DNA of 64,000 nt from Cyanobacteria bacterium RM1_2_2 (GTDB taxonomy: Bacteria; Cyanobacteriota; Cyanobacteriia; Elainellales; Elainellaceae). Location of the stretch: positions 1 through 64,000 of the forward strand of contig JAAUQT010000005.1 in assembly GCA_012033495.1 (NCBI GenBank). Reading direction: 5' to 3'. Numbering within the stretch: position 1 is the stretch's first letter; the number at the start of each line of letters is the position of its first letter. Shown piece by piece: positions 1 through 9,553 of this stretch. Position numbers and translations under genes: made by a program. A model generated the notes under the pieces. The model saw nothing but the letters and a program-made list of their open reading frames with translations. It was not told the origin of the DNA and did no database searches.

Positions 1-288
1 CGTCATTTTGGGCCACCTTCTAGAGAACTCGAGTGATCCCTTTGAAGATCATGAAGATTAACGTTGCAAAACGTTACTTTGTTTAACCTTGATGGCTAAT
101 TGCCCTCATTTAGCCAGGGGCTTAAGTCTTTTTTCTTTAAGCCCTTTTCCAACCCTTTGCGCTGCCTAATCAGTCCCTGCTCGACTACACGATAAGTTAC
201 TTGGAGTCGGCTCAAATTGTGGAGACGTTTTGGGGGTTAAGCAACTGGTCTGTCATGCTTCATGCGAGATGCGTTGTGTTGACATGCC
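1..288. other. Non-coding left edge
   Basis: No convincing gene is seen in this stretch, which lies beyond the 3' end of the minus-strand STAS gene. A short inverted repeat (AACGTTGCAAAACGTT) sits near base 62. No clear terminator with a T tract could be assigned. Confidence 0.4.
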
Positions 289-648
289 TTAAGTGGGGAT
301 GCCGCGTGGGACGCCTTCTAAAGCCTCTTCTTCAGTATCAAAAATTTCAAACACCGAGTCCATCATTGTGACTTCAAAAACTAGTTTGGCTTCTGGATGC
401 ACTTTACAAATGCGAAAACTGCCCCTCACCTTATCAGCATCTCGCATTCCTGCCACTAGGGAAGTTAAGCCTGAGCTATCAATAAAATTGACTTGTCCCA
501 AATTGACGACAATATGAGGGCTGGTCTTAGAAATACATTCCTGTAGTTTCAGACGAAACTGCCAAGCGGTTGTGATGTCAAGTCGTCCTGTAGGGGTGAG
601 AACAACGACAGTTCTTCCGTCTTGAGTCGTGCGGATGGTCTGCTCCAT
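289..648 (-). CDS. STAS-domain anti-sigma factor antagonist
   Basis: A 119-residue single STAS domain of the SpoIIAA/RsbV type. In this family the protein binds an anti-sigma kinase and frees a sigma factor or another partner; phosphorylation of a serine in the DSSG motif switches binding off. The motif FIDSSGLTSL lies at residues 55-64, with S58/S59 as candidate phospho-acceptors, and the flanking beta strands (VVVLTPTGRLD, HIVVNLGQ) match the fold. Length is typical for a stand-alone STAS protein. It is monocistronic as seen here. An RsbW-like ATP-binding gene lies far away at 36638-37090; any partnership is conjecture. Confidence 0.85.
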   Translation of the reverse strand: MEQTIRTTQDGRTVVVLTPTGRLDITTAWQFRLKLQECISKTSPHIVVNLGQVNFIDSSGLTSLVAGMRDADKVRGSFRICKVHPEAKLVFEVTMMDSVFEIFDTEEEALEGVPRGIPT

Positions 649-933
649 TAGATCTTGATCCTTCCTTAGGACATACGAGCAATTTGAACTAGCTCCTGCG
701 ATCCTAACCAGTTGCAGTCTAGATAACTTGTAGCAGTTAATCTGTAACTTGAGAAGCAGCGAATAACAAAAGCCTCATCGGAAGATGCCACCTCTCCTCG
801 GTTCTAGAAGTGACTAGTGCTACAAACTTGTTATCTTTCTAGCTGGCATATGATGCCTAATATAGTATCGCAGTATCTTCACTAGACACCTACTAGGTTG
901 CCCTAAGGAAGGAGAATTCTCACAAGTTTTTCA

Positions 934-2000
934 CTATTTGTTGAACTCTTTGAGTAGAGGGCTTTGGGCCTGCACAGAACCGCCAAGCCAGTCTTGTGGC
1001 TTGAGGAAGAGGTCATAAAGCTGGGCTTCAGGGGTGTTAGCTTCAGGGGAGTAGCTGTACTCCCAGCGCACCAGCGGCGGCAGAGACATCAAAACAGATT
1101 CGATTCGCCCTTTGGTCTGGAGTCCAAAAATTGTCCCTCGGTCATAAACCAAATTGAACTCAACATAGCGTCCACGGCGATAAAGCTGAAACTCGCGTTC
1201 TCGATCGCTCCATTCGGTGTTGCGTCGCCGTTCTGCAATAGGCACATAGGCTGGCAAAAAAGCATTGCCACAGTCTTGCACAAACGCGAAAAGATCTTCC
1301 CAACTGCGTTCGAGATCGCCGACTGCCTTACCGTAGCTGGCTGCAATGCCGTCATCGTCGGGCCCTTGATACAATTTGCCGCGATTGTCTTGGTAATCAA
1401 AGAAAATGCCGCCCACACCGCGCGTTTCCCGGCGGTGTTTGAGATAGAAGTATTCATCACACCAGCGTTTGAAGGTGGGATAGTATTCGCTGTGGTGTTT
1501 ATCGCAGGCGTCTTTTAAGGTTTGGTGAAAGTGCTGAACGTCTTCCAAAAAGGATAGTAGGGCGTCAGGTCGATGCCGCCGCCAAACCACCAAACGGGGC
1601 CAGCTTCAAAGTAGCGGTAGTTGAGGTGAACCGTCGGAATGTAGGGATTGTGGGGATGCAGCACCATTGAAGTCCCAGTGGCATAAAAGCCGTTGCCTGC
1701 GGCTTCAGGGCGCTGTACCAAAATGGAGGGTGGCAAATCCTTACCCCAAACCTCCGAGAAATTGACCCCGCCCTGCTCAAAAATGTCGCCTGCCTTCATC
1801 ACACGAGAGCGACCGCCGCCACCTTCTTCCCGCTCCCAGCTATCTTCATGAAAGGTGCCGCTGCCATCAAGTTGCTCTAAACCCTGGCAAATGCTGTCTT
1901 GTAATGTTTTGAGAAACTGCCCAACCCGCTGGCGTGAATCGGACGGTGGCAGGATATTGGTTGTAGAGGTGTTCGGAACGGACGTGTTCACCATAGTCAA
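934..2000 (-). pseudogene. hemF: Coproporphyrinogen III oxidase, oxygen-dependent, frameshifted
   Basis: HemF oxidatively decarboxylates coproporphyrinogen III to protoporphyrinogen IX in heme and chlorophyll synthesis. The N-terminal part (from 2000) carries GGGGRSRVM and [12 protein letters not shown]. The rest continues in another frame with [25 protein letters not shown]-like and RGVGGIFFD motifs and ends at 934. The two halves join without loss of conserved sequence if one base is added to the run of five A (plus strand) at 1547-1551, giving [11 protein letters not shown]. The restored protein of about 355 residues is the normal family length. As written, translation stops soon after residue 150. 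This is either a sequencing error or a recent inactivation; an oxygen-independent HemN elsewhere could compensate. Confidence 0.85.
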
Positions 2001-2253
2001 GGATTACTAAGATCTGAATGAAATGAGGGATTACAGTGAGTGAGCACTGGATCGACTGTACTCGCTTCGGATCTAGCCTATCCTGAATTGGATTTGACTT
2101 AACACTCTAGTCAATGAATGTAACGTAATGAAACCATTGCCTTGGTTCAGCAAAAAAGAGGCAACTGTCGTCGTAACCCATCTTCAAACGTCATGATCGC
2201 CCTAGCAAGCCATCCTCAGACTAAACCTGCCCGTACAGGTAGTTGTAGTTATA

Positions 2254-4629
2254 TTACTGGGATTCTGCCTGCTGCGAGTTTGTTTCACTGGCTTCTACTC
2301 TCGGTTGACAAAAACCTCTGGTTTCTTGGGTGCGGCCAAACATCTCGCGGTCTGAGTGGGTGAACTGATTGGTGTCAATGTAGTCATCTAGTTTTCGACA
2401 GCTTTCATTAATTAGATCATCTAACACTTCATTGCTGTATCCAATGGGTAAAGGGCGAAGCAAAACTTTCCGATCTTTGCTTGCTGAAGCCAGCGTCCTT
2501 CCATCAGGACTGAAGTTAACGCTAACTACTTCGCGTCGATGTTCACTGAAAGTTGTAATGACATCACCCTCTTTTTTCCACAGTTTCACCGTGCCATCTT
2601 GACTCGCGGAAGCCAACAAATAGCCCTCTGAACTGTTGTAATCAGCGCTGTATCGCAGCCGCAAGATCGGGGCGCTGTGTCCTCTCAGGGATTTAAAAGG
2701 CTGTAGCTTTAAGTTTTCGGTCTCTGGGTTTGCAATCCGCCAAAGCTTGACGCTGTTATCTCGGCTGTCGGCTGCGGCTAACCATTCACCATCGGGGCTA
2801 AAGCTGACGCTCTCAATGTCGCCCAACTGCTGATCTTTGAAATGGGTCACGGTTTGCAGTTGCTCTCCGTCTTGATTCCAGATGATAATTTCCCCTACCG
2901 AATTGGCGATGGAGGCTTCTTTACTGGCAGACACGAGTAGTCGTCCAGAGGGGCTGAAGTGAACGCTAGTCGGAATCCCTGTGTGCGCCTTCAAGGTAGT
3001 GCGGAGCTGACCATCTGAAGATTGCCACAACTTCACAGTATAGTCTTCCCCTGCTGTTGCCACCACTTGACCATCAGGGCTGAGACTCACGCTAGAGACT
3101 GGCTTCTGATGAGCTTTAGTGGTCTGCATCGATGGATCAAGCGTGGAGGGATCAAGCAATTCTTGCTCCTGAGATAAGAGTTGATCCTTCGACAAATCCA
3201 CTCGCCACAAAACAACTTTGCCGTCTTCGTCACCGGAAACCAAAAGATTGCGACGGTCATTCAGGCTGATACCCCGAATATTGGTTTGTGATACGTCTCT
3301 CGTGCCGATTCGGGTTCCATCGGGTCGCCAAAAGTTCAAGCTTTGCAAGCCGCTCGAAACCAGAAATTTACCAGTTTGACTAAAAATCACGTCAAAAATT
3401 TGGCGCTGATGCGGCAGGCGCACAATGGAATCATTGCTCGTTTGCCAGAGTCGAATTGAGCCATCGGCGCTCGCTGAAGCCAGCATTTGTCCATCTTGAG
3501 TGAAGTCAACGTCTAGAATTTCGTTGCGGTGTCCTTGCAGGTCATTCCACAGGGCATCGTTTTCTTGCTGCCAAAATTCAGCAGTATTGAGCAATCCAGA
3601 AGTTAATTGGCTGCTCGGCTGCCAGAGCTTCACCGTATCGTCTGCCCCCGCCGAGGCAATCATGCGGCTGTCTGGGCTGAACTGAACGCGATAAACCTCG
3701 TCTTGGTGTCCGCGTAAGGTGCGTAAGGGTTGACCCTCTGCGGCGTTCCACACTCGGATCGTATAGTCGGCACTGGCAGAGGCGAGCACCTGACTGTCGT
3801 GGCTAAACACCGTGCGATAGACGTTATCTTCGTGTCCTGCGAGGTTGGCAACCAGCGTTCCATCTGCCTTCCAGAGCCGAATTGTGCGCTCAAACCCGGA
3901 AGAGACGAGCCGTTGACCATCCGGGCTAAAGCTGACCCAAATATGGGAGTCGGTATTGGGTAAAGCTTTCACTTGGGCAAAGTTTTTTCCTGACCACAGC
4001 CGCACGCCGTTAAACCCAGCAGAAGCCAGCGTTTGACTATCAGGACTAAAACTCAGGCTATAAACTGGCTCACCAACTTGCAGGGTGGCAACCGGCTCAA
4101 CGGCTCGTCGTCCCAGTCTTGCCCAAATTTTGACCGTTCCATCTTGACTGGCAGAGGCAATCCAGCGACCGTTGGGGCTAAACCGCACATCAAACACTCG
4201 CTCAGTATGATTGGCTAGGGTTTTGATCAGCTTCCAAGTCGGGACGCCTGCGGGCGAACGGGCAATTTGCCAGAGTTTAATGTTGCCGTCATAGCTGGCG
4301 GAAACAAGCTGTTGGCGCTTGGCAAAGAAATCAATCGCCACCACATCTTCTTGATGCCCGACAAGAGGCTGGGCAACCGGAGTACCGTCGCTTTGCCAAA
4401 GCCGAATCGTGCCGTCTTGCCCGGAGGAAGCCAATAAGCCATCCTCACCGATAAAGCGGGCGCGATAGACTCGTCCTTGATGCATCTCCAGCCGATTGTG
4501 TTCATTCAGCCCGTAGATGGATTTATGCAAAGCCGTCACCACCTGCACTTGCGAACCTGGGTCGATTAAACCGAGTAGATCGCCCAACACTCGATTTTTC
4601 AGATCTCTGCCCGCTTTGAGGCTAACCAT
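2254..4629 (-). CDS. WD40-repeat protein (probable C-terminal half of TIR-WD40 protein)
   Basis: 791 residues holding about fifteen WD40 blades from residue ~45 to ~745, each with the pattern SPDG..LASAS.D.T.KLW. That is enough for two seven-bladed propellers, which in this family act as protein-binding or sensing platforms. Its ATG overlaps the TGA of the upstream TIR gene (TGATG at 4627-4631). Upstream of that ATG the same frame reads KQELDAL directly into MVSLKAGRDLK, a linker typical of cyanobacterial TIR/STAND-WD40 proteins just before the repeats. The real N-terminus is therefore probably in the TIR gene and the present start a by-product of a one-base deletion. Alternatively the two could be translationally coupled subunits. 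Confidence 0.85.
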   Translation of the reverse strand: MVSLKAGRDLKNRVLGDLLGLIDPGSQVQVVTALHKSIYGLNEHNRLEMHQGRVYRARFIGEDGLLASSGQDGTIRLWQSDGTPVAQPLVGHQEDVVAIDFFAKRQQLVSASYDGNIKLWQIARSPAGVPTWKLIKTLANHTERVFDVRFSPNGRWIASASQDGTVKIWARLGRRAVEPVATLQVGEPVYSLSFSPDSQTLASAGFNGVRLWSGKNFAQVKALPNTDSHIWVSFSPDGQRLVSSGFERTIRLWKADGTLVANLAGHEDNVYRTVFSHDSQVLASASADYTIRVWNAAEGQPLRTLRGHQDEVYRVQFSPDSRMIASAGADDTVKLWQPSSQLTSGLLNTAEFWQQENDALWNDLQGHRNEILDVDFTQDGQMLASASADGSIRLWQTSNDSIVRLPHQRQIFDVIFSQTGKFLVSSGLQSLNFWRPDGTRIGTRDVSQTNIRGISLNDRRNLLVSGDEDGKVVLWRVDLSKDQLLSQEQELLDPSTLDPSMQTTKAHQKPVSSVSLSPDGQVVATAGEDYTVKLWQSSDGQLRTTLKAHTGIPTSVHFSPSGRLLVSASKEASIANSVGEIIIWNQDGEQLQTVTHFKDQQLGDIESVSFSPDGEWLAAADSRDNSVKLWRIANPETENLKLQPFKSLRGHSAPILRLRYSADYNSSEGYLLASASQDGTVKLWKKEGDVITTFSEHRREVVSVNFSPDGRTLASASKDRKVLLRPLPIGYSNEVLDDLINESCRKLDDYIDTNQFTHSDREMFGRTQETRGFCQPRVEASETNSQQAESQ

Positions 4630-6029
4630 CAGCGCGTCGAGTTCTTGCTTCGTTCGAGCGAATTCACCAGCGCTTTGATTTCGCTAGTTGTCTTAATTTC
4701 GGTGACTAAGAAGGAGCCAACAATCCCAACGGTTGCCAAGCCACCTGCCAACCAACGCACCAGCCGCATCCGGTTGCGATTCTTTTTGGAAGCCTGGACA
4801 AATTCTCGTTGCAGTTGGGTAGGTTTCGGCTCTTTTTCCGCATCGTCGCCTTGCGCCAACCAAGCAATCGCATCCCTGAGCTTACTGCCTCGCAGCAAAA
4901 ACTCTTCGTTGCGCTTTTGTTCATCCCACTCAATCGCCTGCAAGAGTAAGTTCGTGTGGGCTTTGACGTACTTTTCATCTTTCTTGATTACATCGAGCAG
5001 ATTGGGCAACAGCGCATCAAAGCTGCGGTAATTATCAAAGTAAAGCCAGTTGCGCTCTTTTACGGCTTCGTGTACCTGTCTGCGATCGTAGTCGCGCCGC
5101 AGCACAATTGTAATCACCCGCTTTTTATGTTCGGCAGCTTGCCCGATCTCGTCGCGGCAATATTTCGAGCCAACCGACTCCGAACTCATGATGAAGAGAA
5201 AGTTATCGGAATTTTTGATGCCTTCTTTCAGTTCCTCGCGCCAAGGAGACGCCACCGGAATGTTTTCCCAATCAACCCAAAGGTTAACGTTGTTTCGTTT
5301 CAGGTCACGGCACAGATTTTCTACAAACGCCTTGTCGCGCCGGGAGTAGGAGACGAACACATCCGGGCGGCGCGGCAACAAATGCCGAATCTCAGCGGCA
5401 ACGCTGGCTTGGTAATATTCAGCTTGCAGCGGCGTCAGTTGCAGTTTCAGAGCGGTGTTGTTTTCAACCCATTCTTTCACCGACTCTAGATCGCTTTTGT
5501 AGAGTAAGAAGTTGACATCTCGACCGCTTTTTTCCCATTCGCTGGCTCTCGTGCGCAGTCGTTCGTAAATGTGGACATGGGTAACTCTGGCGGCAAGTGG
5601 CTCAAACGGATCTTGCGGATTAGCTAAATCAATCAGAATCCAGGCGTCTCGATCTTGAAGCCATTCCGGTACAGTGGCTTCCTCAACAGCCCGACAAACC
5701 ACCGGAATGATTGGCTTTTGGCACTGCGCGGCAAACTGTAGCTCTGCTAAATCTGATTCTGAAGCGAGCGAATCAGGACTGATCACAAACACAAACACAT
5801 CGGCTTCGTTGATCCCTTCTTCGATGTACTGCCACTCTTCAGCTTGAGTGCGAGCCATGCTGTAGGGCAAATCTTCTAGATCGATCCAAGGATTACGTCC
5901 CAAGCCTCGGATGGCTGTATCTAACTTTTTGACGAATTCAATATCTTCAAAAGCGTAGGCAATGAAGAGATCATTTTTTCGTGAATTGGAGGCAGATGCA
6001 AAGCTGGCAGTTGGAACAGCGTCAACCAT
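4629..6029 (-). CDS. Tandem TIR-domain membrane protein
   Basis: 466 residues. The first TIR domain spans about residues 17-150 (start KNDLFIAYAFEDIEFVKKL) and the second about 223-340 (PDVFVSYSRRDKAFVENL). The second keeps an S..S.YC.DE pattern, placing a glutamate where NAD-cleaving TIR domains have the catalytic one. A hydrophobic segment at about residues 426-445 (WLAGGLATVGIVGSFLV) should anchor it in the membrane. After it, the text reads EIKALVNSLERSKNSTR and stops, overlapping the WD40 gene start by one base of shared stop/start. Cyanobacterial homologues often continue through such a segment into WD40 repeats, so the stop probably reflects a one-base loss near 4655-4670. NADase activity is not shown here. 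Confidence 0.85.
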   Translation of the reverse strand: MVDAVPTASFASASNSRKNDLFIAYAFEDIEFVKKLDTAIRGLGRNPWIDLEDLPYSMARTQAEEWQYIEEGINEADVFVFVISPDSLASESDLAELQFAAQCQKPIIPVVCRAVEEATVPEWLQDRDAWILIDLANPQDPFEPLAARVTHVHIYERLRTRASEWEKSGRDVNFLLYKSDLESVKEWVENNTALKLQLTPLQAEYYQASVAAEIRHLLPRRPDVFVSYSRRDKAFVENLCRDLKRNNVNLWVDWENIPVASPWREELKEGIKNSDNFLFIMSSESVGSKYCRDEIGQAAEHKKRVITIVLRRDYDRRQVHEAVKERNWLYFDNYRSFDALLPNLLDVIKKDEKYVKAHTNLLLQAIEWDEQKRNEEFLLRGSKLRDAIAWLAQGDDAEKEPKPTQLQREFVQASKKNRNRMRLVRWLAGGLATVGIVGSFLVTEIKTTSEIKALVNSLERSKNSTR

Positions 6030-6157
6030 AGGTTAACAAGGGGGCAGGGAACAGAGAGCGTTCTTCTCAACACACGCTCCTCAAGAATAGGATATCGTCT
6101 CTCTGGGAATCAAAAAATGCTTATAGATTTAATCTCTTGAGGTCATCTCAAATTGTT

Positions 6158-6283
6158 ACAGGACTTACGCAACTCAAGCGACTTTGCCCCCCAAATCCCC
6201 TATTCTAGGGGACTTTGAGAAAAAACAGATCAGAGAAGTCCACCACAAGTGGGGAATTTAGGGGGCAGATGCGTAAGTCCTAT
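6158..6283. repeat. MITE-like element, family 1, copy 1
   Basis: Perfect terminal inverted repeats AGGACTTACGCA (6160-6171) and TGCGTAAGTCCT (6270-6281) enclose about 98 bp with no coding capacity. Inner parts also pair (CCCCCCAAATCCCC against GGGGAATTTAGGGGG), so the whole element can fold into a long hairpin. A second, diverged copy lies at 9350-9471. These are the marks of a non-autonomous miniature transposable element; no transposase is in the window. Confidence 0.75.
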
Positions 6284-6463
6284 GTTATTCAAATTGTTTG
6301 TTCAAATTTGGTATGGCGCCAATTTCTAAGCCGCAGCCAGACCCATAAGCAAGGTAGGATTGGAAAAACTCCAAGGGTTGTGTAAAAGGCTTGAGAAAGG
6401 TGCACATCCATTTGTTTCTAATCGATTTCCCACTCATCATCCTGCTTGACAATTGCTGACTAA

Positions 6464-6569
6464 GGATCGTGGATTGAATCAATCCGTCAACTGGACGGGC
6501 GGGTTGGGCAGATCAATGGGCATCCGGCAACCGATTTGACCGCAAAACCCACTTCTACCCACGATCGAA
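6464..6569. repeat. Dispersed repeat, family 2, copy 1
   Basis: A 106-bp sequence starting GGATCGTGGATTGAATCAAT and ending CCCACGATCGA. It recurs at 24003-24109 with about a dozen differences. The ends are inverted (ATCGTGG / CCCACGAT), the left part holds the palindrome GGATTGAATCAATCC, and CGGGCGGGTT can pair with AAAACCC near the other end. No reading frame is kept. The flanking stretch 6284-6646 holds nothing else recognisable. Confidence 0.7.
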
Positions 6570-6646
6570 CGGATTGAACTCCCATTCCTAACGCGAATTC
6601 ACATCATCAACACTCATTTTCAACCAACACTCATTTTATAGACAGC

Positions 6647-6859
6647 ATGGACAGCGAAGACCTTGCCCATTACATTGAAGCCACCAACGGGATCTCTAAA
6701 CCCTGGTTATTGACCCAACTGCGGCTCAAAAAACTGCAAGAACGTCGCCACCAGTTGCCCCCTGAGAAATATGAGCAAGAGTTGGCGGATCTGCACCAAA
6801 CTCTGATGAATTTAGGAGAGTGGTGGCTTGGCATTGAGGACGAAGTCTTTCGGGGGTAA
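6647..6859 (+). CDS. Small conserved hypothetical protein
   Basis: 70 residues, acidic and helical, rich in Leu, Glu and Gln, with no signal peptide or membrane segment. Features are an N-terminal YIEATNGISKPWLLTQLRLK stretch and a C-terminal NLGEWWLGIEDEVF. The composition and codon use resemble a real small soluble protein, and I believe similar proteins occur in other cyanobacteria, but I cannot assign a function. It lies alone, 217 bp upstream of ppk1 on the same strand. Confidence 0.6.
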   Translation: MDSEDLAHYIEATNGISKPWLLTQLRLKKLQERRHQLPPEKYEQELADLHQTLMNLGEWWLGIEDEVFRG

Positions 6860-6963
6860 GCCTCATGAAACTATCTCGTCAGATTTCCGTCGTTTGGCTT
6901 AATTCGTATCCGTAGAGTACCTCCTAGTATAGAAAAGAGTCTGCTCTAACGATTGCTTTGCTG

Positions 6964-7006
6964 ACGGTCTTGCTCAGAGACGGTCTTGCTCAGAGACGGT
7001 CTTGCT
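6964..7006. repeat. Short tandem repeat, 16-bp unit
   Basis: About 2.7 copies of ACGGTCTTGCTCAGAG in the gap upstream of ppk1. A very similar 17-bp unit (ACAGTTCTTGCTTAGAG) is repeated twice at 34978-35011. The unit sits between genes and is not translated. Confidence 0.75.
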
Positions 7007-7075
7007 GACTCATCCATTACGGGGCTCCCTTACCCTCTCCATTTGCTGTGAACCCATGCGCCTAACATCAAACCG

Positions 7076-9322
7076 ATGATCCTTACCGATTCCCTGTTTT
7101 CCGCCTCTGATCTGGATGTGCCCAGTCTGGATGTGCCCAGAGCTTCAAAACCTGCAACAAAAGCGATATCGTCGGTCAACCTCACGAATTCAGAATATTA
7201 TTTTAATCGAGAATTAAGCTGGATCGAATTTAATAACCGAGTTTTGCATGAGGCATTTGATCCGCGAATTCCCCTACTCGAACGCCTGCGCTTCATGGCG
7301 ATTTTTAGCTCCAACCTGGATGATTTTTTTATGGTGCGCGTTGCGGCGCTGAAACAGCAGATTGCCACCGAAACCCCGAAACAAACTCCCGATTGCCAGT
7401 CACCTGAAGCGCAGCTAGCGGCCATTGCAGAACGGCTTCACCCCATGATTGAACAGCAGCACCGCCACTTTGAACAAGCGCTGCGACCTCAGCTTGCTGC
7501 CAAAGGGATTTTTTTGCTCAACTACGCCGATTTGCAGCCAGAACAGCAGCACTACTTAGAGCACTACTTCAACGAATGGATTTTTCCCATCCTGACGCCC
7601 ATTGCCGTCGATCCGAGCCATCCGTCTCCTTACATTTCTAATCTCAGCCTCAATTTGGCGGTAGTGGTGCAAGATCCAGAAACGGGTAGACAGCGATTTG
7701 CTCGCGTCAAAGTGCCGAAACTTTTGCCGCGATTTGTGCCTCTGCCCGCCTCATTGCACCCGATCCGCAAAGGTCAGACAATTGCTTGGGCAGGCGTTCC
7801 AGTTGAGCAAATCATTGCCCATCACCTCTCCTCGCTGTTTCCCGGAATGCAAGTGAGAGAGCACTATCTGTTTCGGATTACCCGCAATGCCGATCTGGAT
7901 TTGGAAGAAGAAACCGAAGATTTGCTGCAAGCAATCGAACAAGAACTGCGGCGACGGCGGTTGGGAGCAACAGCGGCACGGCTGGAAATCCAATCCGGCG
8001 CGCCCCGCTACATTCGCTCCCGGCTGAAGCAAGAACTCGATATTGCCGAAAGCGACATTTATGAGGTGGCAGACTTGCTGTGTCTGCGAGATTTAACCAC
8101 TTTCACCTCCCTGCCGCTGCCCAAACTGAAACACCCGATCTGGACACCGACGATTCCGGCTAGCCTGCGGCGCATCAATCCGCACTACACCAACCCTGAT
8201 TTGGCTGACTCGGCTGATTCGGAAGATATTTTTGCCGCGATTCGGCGCAGTGACGTGTTGTTACATCATCCTTATCACTCTTTTGCGGCAACGATTCAGC
8301 TTTTTATTCATCAAGCAGCCCATGATCCGGCAGTGCTGGCGATTAAAATGACGCTGTACCGCACCTCAGCCGATTCGCCAATTTTGAATGCCCTGATTGC
8401 AGCCGCAGAAAATGGCAAGCAGGTATCTATTTTGGTGGAACTGAAGGCCCGCTTTGATGAAGAAAACAACATTCACTGGGCCCGCAAACTAGAGCAGGCA
8501 GGCGTGCATGTGGTGTATGGCTTGGTGGGGCTGAAAACCCACGCGAAAACGATTCTGGTGGTGCGTCAGGAAGGTGAAGAGATTCGGCGCTATGTCCACA
8601 TCGGCACGGGTGACTATAACCCTCGCACGTCCAAGCTTTATGCTGATATTGGACTATTGACTTGTCGAGAGGATTTGGGCAGCGATCTTTCAGAGTTGTT
8701 CAATTATTTGACGGGCTATTCGCGGCAACGCCACTATCGCAAACTTCTGGTGGCTCCGGTCAATTTGCGCGAGCAGTTTAACCGCCTGATCCACCGGGAA
8801 AGCCAACATTGCCGCCAGGGACGCCACGCCCGAATTGTGGCAAAAGTGGGAGCCTTAGTTGATCCGCAGTTGATCAGAACTCTCTATCAAGCTTCTCAAG
8901 CAGGCGTCAAAATCGATCTGATTGTGCAAGGTGTTTGCTGTCTGCGTCCGGGGGTGGCAGGCGTCAGCGACAATATTCGGGTCATTAGCGTGGTCGGGCG
9001 CTATTTGGAACACTCGCGGATCTTTTATTTCCACAATGCAGGGCAATCAGAAGTTTACATTGGCAGCCCTGACTGGATGACGCGCAACTTCGAGCGCCAA
9101 GTCGAAATTTTGACGCCAATCGACGAGCCAGCCCTCAGCCAAGATCTCCAGGAAATTTTGGGCACGCTGCTAGCTGACAACCGCCATACTTGGGAGCTTC
9201 AGGCAAACGGACGCTATGTGCAGCGACGTTTTCGCGCCAAAGCCGCAGAAATTAATGCTCAAGAAATCTTTGCTGACATGACGGTTGAGGCAGCAGAGTA
9301 TGAGCGAGGATTTGCTGGATGA
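7076..9322 (+). CDS. ppk1: Polyphosphate kinase 1
   Basis: 748 residues, full family length. Ppk1 reversibly polymerises the gamma phosphate of ATP into inorganic polyphosphate. The N domain starts near residue 40 (YFNRELSWIEFNNRVLHEA). The catalytic region carries HIGTGDYNPRTSKLYADIGL and the LKTHAK motif, whose histidine is the phospho-acceptor. A second conserved arginine/histidine region (SGVKIDLIVQGVCCLRPG-like, YIGSPDWMTRNFERQVE) lies near the C-terminus. The first ~38 residues, with a duplicated LDVPS, precede the conserved domain and may be partly untranslated. It is a stand-alone gene; a MITE copy follows 27 bp after the stop. Confidence 0.97.
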   Translation: MILTDSLFSASDLDVPSLDVPRASKPATKAISSVNLTNSEYYFNRELSWIEFNNRVLHEAFDPRIPLLERLRFMAIFSSNLDDFFMVRVAALKQQIATETPKQTPDCQSPEAQLAAIAERLHPMIEQQHRHFEQALRPQLAAKGIFLLNYADLQPEQQHYLEHYFNEWIFPILTPIAVDPSHPSPYISNLSLNLAVVVQDPETGRQRFARVKVPKLLPRFVPLPASLHPIRKGQTIAWAGVPVEQIIAHHLSSLFPGMQVREHYLFRITRNADLDLEEETEDLLQAIEQELRRRRLGATAARLEIQSGAPRYIRSRLKQELDIAESDIYEVADLLCLRDLTTFTSLPLPKLKHPIWTPTIPASLRRINPHYTNPDLADSADSEDIFAAIRRSDVLLHHPYHSFAATIQLFIHQAAHDPAVLAIKMTLYRTSADSPILNALIAAAENGKQVSILVELKARFDEENNIHWARKLEQAGVHVVYGLVGLKTHAKTILVVRQEGEEIRRYVHIGTGDYNPRTSKLYADIGLLTCREDLGSDLSELFNYLTGYSRQRHYRKLLVAPVNLREQFNRLIHRESQHCRQGRHARIVAKVGALVDPQLIRTLYQASQAGVKIDLIVQGVCCLRPGVAGVSDNIRVISVVGRYLEHSRIFYFHNAGQSEVYIGSPDWMTRNFERQVEILTPIDEPALSQDLQEILGTLLADNRHTWELQANGRYVQRRFRAKAAEINAQEIFADMTVEAAEYERGFAG

Positions 9323-9349
9323 AATCTATAGAAGCCAAGAATAATCAAC

Positions 9350-9471
9350 AGGACTCCCGCAATCGAAGCGATTTCGCCCCCCAAATCCCCCAGAATGGGG
9401 GACTTTGAGAGAAAACGGCTTGGAGCAGTCCCCAATTGGTGGGGGATTTGAGGGACAGATGGGTAAGTCCT
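9350..9471. repeat. MITE-like element, family 1, copy 2
   Basis: Homologous to 6158-6283: left end AGGACTCCCGCA, right end TGGGTAAGTCCT, with shared inner blocks GCCCCCCAAATCCCC, GGGGACTTTGAGA and GGGGGATTTGAGGG. The terminal repeats have diverged from each other more than in copy 1. It fills most of the gap between ppk1 and recQ. Confidence 0.7.
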
Positions 9472-9553
9472 AATCAATAATTTTTAGGAAATGATCCCAT
9501 TTCGGATTGGCTGGAAAGGGTAAAAATGGGGACAGTGGAATCCGATAGAACAT

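Noticed and set aside
2142-2363. 73-codon plus-strand frame
   Set aside because: Overlaps the 3' end of the WD40 gene on the other strand and has no family-like pattern.
6285-6482. 65-codon minus-strand frame
   Set aside because: Runs into a dispersed repeat and has no recognisable domain or ribosome site.
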